Positions 25,041 to 30,861 of a DNA stretch of 30,861 nucleotides are shown here, one piece after another (positions within the stretch are counted from its first letter, which is position 1; each line of letters opens with the position of its first letter). Source of the DNA: DASXTB01 sp036505615 (GTDB lineage: Bacteria; Acidobacteriota; UBA6911; JACQSX01); contig DASXTB010000480.1 in assembly GCA_036505615.1 (NCBI GenBank), forward strand, positions 1 to 30,861, read 5' to 3'. Under the pieces are notes generated by a model. The model ran no database searches. It saw only the letters and a list, made by a program, of their open reading frames with translations, and had not been told where the DNA came from. The translations under genes and the position numbers were made by a program.

Positions 25041-25217
25041 AACTGCAGGCGGGCCTGCCCAATACGCCGCTCCGCGGCTTAGCTGGTACCACCTATCCGA
25101 AATGCCCAAACTTACAGATGAGAGCGGACGCTCTCCTCAAGTCGGCGCATCGCACCGTCTCTACTATCGTGCGGAAATGTGGAAACTTCAGGCAGGGGAG
25201 AGCGAGCGCTCTCCCCT
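25041..25217. repeat. Hairpin repeat block at the 3' end of the second receptor gene
   Basis: The block contains GCAGGCGGGCCTGC-type, CGCCGCTCCGCGGC-type and GAGAGCGGACGCTCTC-type short palindromes, and a strong 11-bp hairpin at 25194-25217 (AGGGGAGAGCG, AG, then its complement). The last lies 15 bp beyond the receptor stop on the minus strand and could stabilise its mRNA end, but no T-tract follows. No gene lies in 24877-25232. Confidence 0.6.
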
Positions 25218-25232
25218 GAGTCATTTGCGGTG

Positions 25233-28200
25233 CTAGAACTCCACTCGCAGTTTCATCGCGATCTGGCGGAAGCCCTGCTTCTCCGGGTTGTAGTACGGTA
25301 TGGTGCTGGTGAATTTGCCCGGATTGGGGTTGGAGATGTTGGTTTGCAGGCTATCGAAGTGCGGATGGTTGAACAGGTCGGAGATCTCGCTGGTAAACGT
25401 CATCTTGAATCGCTCGGTCAACGGAAAAACTTTGGCTATGCTCACGTGGTGCGCATTCAGGGGCTGCCCCACAAGAATATTGACGCCGCTGTTGCCGAAA
25501 TGACCTGCCGCCGGCACCTTAAAGGCCGTAGGATCGTACCATACGTCGTAATTCCGTTTGTCACCCGAGAGGTTGCCATCGCTCACCCGATCAGGCAGGC
25601 CGCCCGTCGTGCCGGTGTTGGACGGGTCCGAACCCGAGAAAGATGGCGAATAATACCGCCCCGAGGCGAAGTAACTGATCGACTGCAGATTCCAGCCGCC
25701 AAGCACTTGATTGACGATCCCCCCAGCATCCGCCAGGAAGCGCCGGCCTCTCCCCACGGGAACCTCCCAGGTCGTGTACGCAACCACATACTGGCGCCGG
25801 TCAACGGTGTCGCGCGACCAGCGGTTGGTCACGTTATAGGGATCTTCGAGGATCCCATAGTTGATCATATTATTCGACCAGGTCCAGTGGGCGTTGAACG
25901 TAAACGAACCGACCCTTCGATGACCCTCTACCTGGAACGAATCGTAGTGCCACAGGCCGTCATCCCGGGTCACGGTGGTGTTGACAAACTGCGTATATGG
26001 CCGCCGGGATGGTGTGAAAGGCGTGGTGCTGGCCGGAGGCTTGTTGACGTTCAGGTTGTAGTTGAGACCGGACCCGCGCGTCCCGATGTAGGAAACGCGC
26101 AGTCCAATGTCGTGGAATTGGCGCTCAACGCTGAAGTTGTACTGCCGATACGTGCCATTATCCGTCTGCATCGGGTAACCTTGGATGCTCTGGCTCGGGA
26201 TGACGGCCGTCGCCGCGCTTGCCGGGAACGGGTTGGGAAGCGCCAGGACCGGCGACTGCAGCACGCCGCTTACTTTGTTGTTCTGGTAGGTCTCCGACAG
26301 CTGGAAGGGCCCGCCCCCCAGCAACCGGGCGAAGGCCCCAAGCGACTCGGTGTACTCGCCGTAGCCTCCGCGCAACACCGTCTTGTCGGTCAAGCGGTAA
26401 GCGGCCGCAATCCGTGGCCTGAAGTTTTTCATATCCGCCTTGGGCACCACATCGCCGGACACCACTTTGATTCTGTTGGTGGGATAGAGCGGATGGATCT
26501 TGGACATTGCGTCGGACGCCACGATCACGTTGCCGGTTGCCGAATCCCAGTTGTACATCAAGCCATCTAAAAACTCTGGCCTGCCGTAGTAGTCCCAGCG
26601 CAACCCGTAATCGAGCGTCAGTTTCTGTGTCACTTTGAACGAGTCGGTCGCGTAAAGGCCGAACTGCCTATCGGTGGACTTGCGGTTTACCAGCGGGTCC
26701 AAACGTGTGGCACTAAACGGGAAGCCGAGCAAGAAGTCGGCGTAGCCGATTCCGGTGTTTGCGCCATTGGCGGTCGATGATCCGTTAAAGTTGAGGTTGC
26801 CGTAGACATCAGCGCTGATTGTGGGGTTGCGGTTTTTGTACTGGCGAAGTTCGGTTCCAAACTTAAGTACGTGCTTTCCCAGCGACCAGGTAACTGAGTC
26901 CTCCCAGGTGCGGGCCCAGTTATCAACATTGATGTTGTCGAGTCCGCCGTTGTTGCTGCTCAACGTCGACAGACCGCTGACGGCAATCGTGGGAAATCCC
27001 TGCGTATGGTAGCCGCTTCGATTGACTCCCTGCAGGCCAATCGCCTTGACGACATCATCTCCAAACAGAGGCGTAAATCCTTTTTCTTGTTCGCCGATGA
27101 GCAGGAAGTCGGTCTGCCAGCCGAAGGTGAAAGTATTGACGAGATGGGGCGAGAAGACGTATGTGTCGGAAGCGACCGTTTGCCGGTGATCGCGCGCCTG
27201 CGTCCAGGTTAGATCGGGTGTTCCTCCAGGCCGGATGTATGGTGTTTTCCGCTGGGCCCACCGGAAAAACAGGCTGTTGTTCTTCGTCAGGTTGTGGTCG
27301 ATGCGGATAAACGGCCAGTCTCCTTTATAAAGGTCGGAGTTGTACGGGAATACCCAACCAAAATTGTTGGTCAACGTGTTTTCATCGCCGACATTCGGCT
27401 TGGGGTAGTAAAGGTCCTGGACTTTCTGCGACACCTGGCTGACTCGGTTAGCCGGAACGATGTTGCTGGGGAACCGCTCTCCGGTAATCGGATCGAAAAT
27501 CGGCCTGGAGATCTGACTAAAATCTCCTTGACGCATTTTCAGTGTTGGCACACTCCTCAGTTGGAAGGAACCGAGCGGGATGATCTGGTGGAACCAGGAA
27601 GCATAGAAGAAGGTTTTGTTCTTGAAGATGGGCCCGCCTGCCTCCGCGTCCCATTCGTGCTGTATGAACGGCGTTTTTCGCTGCTCGAAGAACTGCCGGG
27701 CATTGAGCCCTGAATTAAAGTGCCGATAAAAAACTCCGCCATGAAACTCGTTGGCGCCACGCTTAGAAACCATGTTGAAATTAGTCAAGCGGGAGCTGTC
27801 GGCGCCGCCGATAACTGTGGTGACCTGCACGCCCTCATAGAAGTTCGGATTGTCATTCTGGTCTCCCGCAGTGTCATTGGCGATTCCATCCATGGCCCAC
27901 GTCTGCTGGTTGCGGCCCACTCCGGAAATGACCAGGTTCCAGCCGTTGCCTTGAATTCCAGGAACTGTCGTCAACAACGCCAAAGGCGAAGGATAAACAT
28001 CGACGGCAGGCTGATCGGCGAACTTCTTGCTTTCGATCTCGCCGCCGATGGTTCCAGTTTCAGTAGTAATGACCGAGACTCCCGCGACAACGTTAATCGT
28101 CTGGCTGGTTTCTCCGATCTGGAGCACGACGTCAATCCTTCGCGTTTGTCCGGCATCCAGCAGCGTCCGGTCGGCGACAAATGTTCGGAAGCCCGGCAAC

Positions 28201-28544
28201 GCAACTTGAAGGCGATAGAATCCGGGCTTCAGATCTGGGATTTCGTAGTTTCCGTTGTCATCGGTAGCAAAGTGCCGGACTTCGATATTGGTTGCCACCT
28301 CGGTGACGACCACTTCCGCTCCAGGGACGACGGCGCCTGAAGAATCAGTTACCGTTCCGCGGAGAGTCGCCCTTTCCGACTGCGCCAGCAGCGGAGCAGC
28401 GGTAAGGAAAAGCAGCGCGAACCCGCACCACAGAAGTTTTAAGAGGAGTCTCCTTCTCTCTGTCAAGAGAGATCGTTGATAAACAACCAATGTTCGGAAC
28501 AGCGGAGCGATACTGGTGGGCAGTGTAAAGGCGGTTTTTCCCAT
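25233..28544 (-). CDS. TonB-dependent receptor with carboxypeptidase-regulatory-like N-terminal domain (second)
   Basis: A 1103-residue outer membrane receptor of the same Oar-like type as the protein at 6660-10145 but clearly divergent from it. The N-terminus has a long charged region (1-35) before the hydrophobic signal core (36-52, ending LLAQ). A carboxypeptidase-regulatory-like domain covers about 57-145 (ATLRGTVTDSSGAVVPGA, PGFYRLQVALPGF). The plug follows (about 150-275; STVV-like signatures replaced by NFNMVSKRGANEFHGGVF), then a beta-barrel ending LRVEF. A GGGAGGGAG site lies just before the ATG at 28544. It stands alone, with no linked hydrolase or regulator, so its substrate cannot be inferred. 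Confidence 0.94.
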   Translation of the reverse strand: MGKTAFTLPTSIAPLFRTLVVYQRSLLTERRRLLLKLLWCGFALLFLTAAPLLAQSERATLRGTVTDSSGAVVPGAEVVVTEVATNIEVRHFATDDNGNYEIPDLKPGFYRLQVALPGFRTFVADRTLLDAGQTRRIDVVLQIGETSQTINVVAGVSVITTETGTIGGEIESKKFADQPAVDVYPSPLALLTTVPGIQGNGWNLVISGVGRNQQTWAMDGIANDTAGDQNDNPNFYEGVQVTTVIGGADSSRLTNFNMVSKRGANEFHGGVFYRHFNSGLNARQFFEQRKTPFIQHEWDAEAGGPIFKNKTFFYASWFHQIIPLGSFQLRSVPTLKMRQGDFSQISRPIFDPITGERFPSNIVPANRVSQVSQKVQDLYYPKPNVGDENTLTNNFGWVFPYNSDLYKGDWPFIRIDHNLTKNNSLFFRWAQRKTPYIRPGGTPDLTWTQARDHRQTVASDTYVFSPHLVNTFTFGWQTDFLLIGEQEKGFTPLFGDDVVKAIGLQGVNRSGYHTQGFPTIAVSGLSTLSSNNGGLDNINVDNWARTWEDSVTWSLGKHVLKFGTELRQYKNRNPTISADVYGNLNFNGSSTANGANTGIGYADFLLGFPFSATRLDPLVNRKSTDRQFGLYATDSFKVTQKLTLDYGLRWDYYGRPEFLDGLMYNWDSATGNVIVASDAMSKIHPLYPTNRIKVVSGDVVPKADMKNFRPRIAAAYRLTDKTVLRGGYGEYTESLGAFARLLGGGPFQLSETYQNNKVSGVLQSPVLALPNPFPASAATAVIPSQSIQGYPMQTDNGTYRQYNFSVERQFHDIGLRVSYIGTRGSGLNYNLNVNKPPASTTPFTPSRRPYTQFVNTTVTRDDGLWHYDSFQVEGHRRVGSFTFNAHWTWSNNMINYGILEDPYNVTNRWSRDTVDRRQYVVAYTTWEVPVGRGRRFLADAGGIVNQVLGGWNLQSISYFASGRYYSPSFSGSDPSNTGTTGGLPDRVSDGNLSGDKRNYDVWYDPTAFKVPAAGHFGNSGVNILVGQPLNAHHVSIAKVFPLTERFKMTFTSEISDLFNHPHFDSLQTNISNPNPGKFTSTIPYYNPEKQGFRQIAMKLRVEF

Positions 28545-28602
28545 ACTCCCTCCCTAAGATAAAAGCCTGCTGTCGCTACAAATCCACAGGCATGTATCAT
28601 GA

Positions 28603-28631
28603 AATGTAGGCGCGCGCAGATCAGCGGTCAA
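28603..28631 (-). promoter_or_regulatory. Candidate sigma-70 promoter of the second receptor gene
   Basis: On the minus strand TTGACC (28631-28626) and TACATT (28608-28603) are separated by exactly 17 bp. Transcription would begin near 28596, giving a leader of about 50 nt that holds the strong ribosome site. It is the best promoter match in the window. Confidence 0.45.
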
Positions 28632-28793
28632 GGGCAAAAAGCATCCATCTTTTTGGATTATGACTGCTGGAGTTTGAATAGGGGTGCGACACAAATCGCG
28701 GATGTATTTTTTGGGGGAAGACCGGCTCGGGTCAATCATCGGGAAATTTTGTTGCAACCTTACAGGGTGGGGAGGTCGATATTGGGGAAGTCG

Positions 28794-28835
28794 ACCGGGG
28801 GCGCCGCGCAAAAAGCGCGCTCTGCCCCCGGCTAT
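28794..28835. repeat. 42-bp module, inverted copy of 4520-4562
   Basis: The sequence is the reverse complement of 4520-4562 at roughly 93%; it contains GGGGGCGCCGCGCAAAAAGCGCGC and CTCTGCCCCCGGCTAT. It stands 30 bp before copy 2 of the 108-bp repeat, so repeat modules are shuffled between loci. Confidence 0.75.
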
Positions 28836-28865
28836 ACTCTTCGACCCCGCTGGGCGGGGTCTGGA

Positions 28866-28973
28866 GTTTGGACATTTTGGAGAGACGGCCGGTGGGCCGT
28901 CTCCCGCACAATCTTTCATCGTGCAGGAGACGCCCCACGGGGCGTCTCTCCAATAGCGCCGCTTCGCGGCGCC
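28866..28973 (+). repeat. 108-bp dispersed repeat, copy 2
   Basis: Identical to 531-638 except at position 28908. The sequences on both sides of the two copies differ. More short palindromes continue to about 29035 (GCGCGCCATAGGCGCGC, CCGCTCCTTTGGAGCGG). No gene is visible in 28545-29276. Confidence 0.88.
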
Positions 28974-29101
28974 CAGCGCGCCATAGGCGCGCCCTGCCGC
29001 TCCTTTGGAGCGGCCCAGCCCGCTGGGCGGGGTCTAGAAGCAAACCAAATCTTTGCGGCTCGTAAAGAATTTAACGGTTAGCATTGCAAAGATACCGCAG
29101 A

Positions 29102-29183
29102 GAACAAGGCTGAAGCTTGAGGTATGAAGACTCGTCAAGGCCCACATCTTGCTGTCTTCATACTTCAAGCTTCAGCCTTGTTC
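29102..29183. repeat. 29-bp inverted repeat (long hairpin)
   Basis: Arms 29102-29130 and 29155-29183 match in 28 of 29 bases with a 24-nt loop. The stem is not GC-rich, unlike most hairpins in this window. It lies in the divergent region upstream of both the second receptor and the cytochrome genes and is followed by a GTG-rich string (CCGTGCCTTTGTGGTGAA). Confidence 0.8.
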
Positions 29184-29276
29184 CTCCGTGCTATCTTTGT
29201 GTTTTCCGTGCCTTTGTGGTGAATGTTTGTTAATAATCCGGGCTAAGGTCTGCTGATCCCTCGGAATGTAACTGTA

Positions 29277-30467
29277 ATGATCGCATTCAATGTACCTCTC
29301 TTGAACGTCCTCATTGCTTTATGGTTGCCCTTCCTTGAAGTTGGCGCCGGCAGCGAGATGGAGCAGCCAAGGCAGAGTTTCTACTCCGGCAGCATCCAAT
29401 CGTGCCGGCCTTGTCACCAAAAAATCGTCGATACTTTCGCACAGTCGGCTCACTTCAAAACTTCGGCTGACGCAAATGCGGAGTCAATCAAGGGAAGTTT
29501 CTCCGAAGGACATAACATCTTGCGCACCAGGTCGGAAAACACTTACTTCAAAATGGAGAGCCGCGAAAATGGTTTTTATCAAACTAGTGTTGAATCGGCC
29601 AAGAACAGGTCCAGAACGGAGCGCATCGACCTGGTGATTGGATCGGGGAGAAAGGGGCAATCTTATCTCTACTGGAAAAATGGTCTTCTGTTCCAGTTGC
29701 CGGTCTCCTACCTGGCGGGCATAAATGAGTGGGTAAACAGTCCGGGCTATATCGATGGTCAGATAAACTTTGAGCGAGTCATCGGCCCGAGATGCCTGGA
29801 ATGTCACAGCACCGACTTCAAGCTCGAAGCAGATAGTCGCACGGCGAAATACTCAAGCAAATATGAGCTGGGGATTTCCTGCCAAAAATGCCACGGTTTG
29901 GGAAACAAGCACGTCGAGTATCACTCTTCCCATCCAGCCGAGGCCACGGGCAAATACATCCTGAATCCGGCGCGATTTTCGCGAGAAAGGAAATTGGATA
30001 ATTGCGCTTTGTGCCATTCCGGCGCCTGGGAGCCAACCAATGCGCCTTTCTCCTACAGGCCGGGCGAAAGGCTGGACGAATATCGTCCCCCTGAAAGCGA
30101 CCGGAATAATCTTACTGCCGATGTTCACGGCAATCAGATCGGGCTGTTGCTGCGCAGCAAGTGCTTTCGCTCCAGCGGAGAAATGTCCTGTTCGACGTGC
30201 CACGATGTGCACCAGCAGGAAAGAGATTTGATTCAATTTGCCGCCAAGTGCCTGCAATGCCATCAGGTGAGCCACTGTAAGATGGCGGGAAGGGTTGGAA
30301 TACGATTGATGAATTATTGCATCGAGTGCCACATGCCCAATCAGAAATCTAGATTGATCAAGATCAATACTCCAACCAAACAGTTTTCTCCCGACTATCG
30401 CAGCCATGCTATCGGCATCTATCCTAAAGTGGCTGAGATGGTGCTGCAATCGTGGAGGGAGAAATAG
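29277..30467 (+). CDS. Seven-heme c-type cytochrome
   Basis: A 396-residue exported multiheme cytochrome. A signal peptide covers about 1-25. Seven CxxCH heme sites are present: 43-47, 173-177, 202-206, 243-247, 305-309, 325-329 and 348-352. Extra His residues (for example in FAQSAHF, DVHGNQIG, DVHQQE and SHAIG) could be sixth ligands. The segment GSGRKGQSYLYWKNGLLFQ and LPVSYLAGINEWVNSPGY resembles the multiheme family often paired with CRTAC1 or TPR proteins in Acidobacteriota and Planctomycetota. A periplasmic electron-transfer role is expected; no enzyme activity can be named. The gene precedes a CRTAC1-type gene by 128 bp in the same direction. No strong ribosome site was seen. Confidence 0.93.
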   Translation: MIAFNVPLLNVLIALWLPFLEVGAGSEMEQPRQSFYSGSIQSCRPCHQKIVDTFAQSAHFKTSADANAESIKGSFSEGHNILRTRSENTYFKMESRENGFYQTSVESAKNRSRTERIDLVIGSGRKGQSYLYWKNGLLFQLPVSYLAGINEWVNSPGYIDGQINFERVIGPRCLECHSTDFKLEADSRTAKYSSKYELGISCQKCHGLGNKHVEYHSSHPAEATGKYILNPARFSRERKLDNCALCHSGAWEPTNAPFSYRPGERLDEYRPPESDRNNLTADVHGNQIGLLLRSKCFRSSGEMSCSTCHDVHQQERDLIQFAAKCLQCHQVSHCKMAGRVGIRLMNYCIECHMPNQKSRLIKINTPTKQFSPDYRSHAIGIYPKVAEMVLQSWREK

Positions 30468-30489
30468 AATTGCTTCAGGGCACAAATCT

Positions 30490-30572
30490 CTCTGCGTCGA
30501 CTCTGCGCCCTCTGTGCCTCGGCGGTGAATGCCACCGACAATCACCGCAGAGGACGCTGAGCTTTCGCAGAG
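30490..30572. repeat. Inverted repeat between cytochrome and CRTAC1 genes
   Basis: The arms (about 30490-30528 and 30542-30572) share CTCTGCG and GCGGTGA in inverted order with gaps. The style (CTCTGCG, CCTCTGTG, CGGTGAA) resembles the string at 29184-29222. Identity is moderate. Confidence 0.5.
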
Positions 30573-30595
30573 AAAATCATTTGGGCGACATCCCC

Positions 30596-30861
30596 ATGAG
30601 GGTGGTGAAGAAGAAACCGCAGATCAAGGTGGGACAACGTGGTCCTCTAGCTTTGATGCTTGCCATTTCGTTATGTTTGCCGACTGCCTCCTTCCGCAAA
30701 AACTTCCTCCATCCCTTGCCGGTCCAGTTTGTGGACGTAACATCAGAATCCAAAATCGCCTTTAATCACGAAAACGGGGCCTCGAAAGAGAAGCTTGTGG
30801 TCGAGACGTTTGGCTCGGGGGTGGCTTGGATCGATTACGACAATGACGGCTTCATCGATCT
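30596..30861 (+). CDS. CRTAC1-family (FG-GAP/ASPIC-UnbV type) protein, N-terminal part
   Basis: Only the first 88 codons are in the window. A basic N-region and hydrophobic stretch (PLALMLAISLCLPTASF, about 17-33) form a signal peptide. The following VQFVDVTSESKIAFNHENG and ETFGSGVAWIDYDNDG segments are the typical opening of CRTAC1-type proteins, whose first FG-GAP/VCBS blade has a calcium-binding DxDxDG motif, here DYDNDG. Such proteins are secreted beta-propellers, often ending in an ASPIC/UnbV domain, which lies beyond the window. The start at 30596 is the first ATG in frame; the ATG at 30656 would shorten the signal region. Confidence 0.85.
   Translation, partial: MRVVKKKPQIKVGQRGPLALMLAISLCLPTASFRKNFLHPLPVQFVDVTSESKIAFNHENGASKEKLVVETFGSGVAWIDYDNDGFID

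Noticed and set aside
25179..26570. 463-residue open frame on the plus strand
   Set aside because: It lies entirely antisense to the second TonB receptor and shows no domain pattern; it is a product of GC-biased codons in the receptor.

Overview
The window looks like chromosomal DNA from a member of the Acidobacteriota, probably a Solibacter/Bryobacter-like lineage or a metagenome-assembled relative. This rests on gene content, not on a marker gene: two large TonB-dependent receptors with an N-terminal carboxypeptidase-regulatory-like domain and no SusD partner, secreted GH97 and GH29 enzymes with Tat-like signals, a very large alpha-2-macroglobulin, a seven-heme cytochrome next to a CRTAC1-type (FG-GAP) protein, and long intergenic spaces full of GC-rich hairpins. 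No rRNA, tRNA, CRISPR array, transposase or phage gene was seen.

Layout. 1-723: no gene, only nested inverted repeats. 724-2000: a DUF202 membrane protein and an Hsp20 chaperone, both on the minus strand. 2440-10145: a glycan-use locus on the minus strand, with TonB-dependent receptor, then GH29 alpha-L-fucosidase 19 bp downstream, then a GH97 glycosidase beyond a 0.9 kb repeat block. A divergent IclR regulator (10833-11666) faces it. 11948-13009: an MscS channel. 13278-13749: a possible small zinc-ribbon protein and the C-terminal remnant of what looks like an HTH regulator. 13908-15625: a TetR regulator overlapping by 4 bp a secreted DUF6265-like/SRPBCC fusion. 15622-22545 (minus): a lipoprotein, a small helical protein and a 1808-residue alpha-2-macroglobulin, all co-directional. 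22762-24876: a double-Cache sensor apparently fused to a pentameric ligand-gated ion channel-like module. 25233-28544 (minus): a second TonB-dependent receptor. 29277-30861: a seven-heme cytochrome c and the start of a CRTAC1-family gene cut by the window edge.

How the genes fit together. The receptor, fucosidase, GH97 and IclR genes probably form one inducible system for taking up and trimming fucosylated or alpha-glycosidic glycans. The lipoprotein/helical protein/macroglobulin cluster is an envelope system of unknown role, plausibly protease defence. The most unusual gene is the Cache-channel fusion: its predicted membrane topology is consistent from end to end, with both the Cache and the beta-sandwich domain in the periplasm and four channel helices at the C-terminus.

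Nearly every intergenic space carries repeats. Several families recur inside the window: a 108-bp unit with one mismatch 28 kb apart, a 43-bp module in inverted orientation, two 'CACGGGG' elements, and a 338-bp element bounded by inverted ends that holds 71-bp tandem hairpin units. All functions are assigned by reading the sequence; no database search was run.
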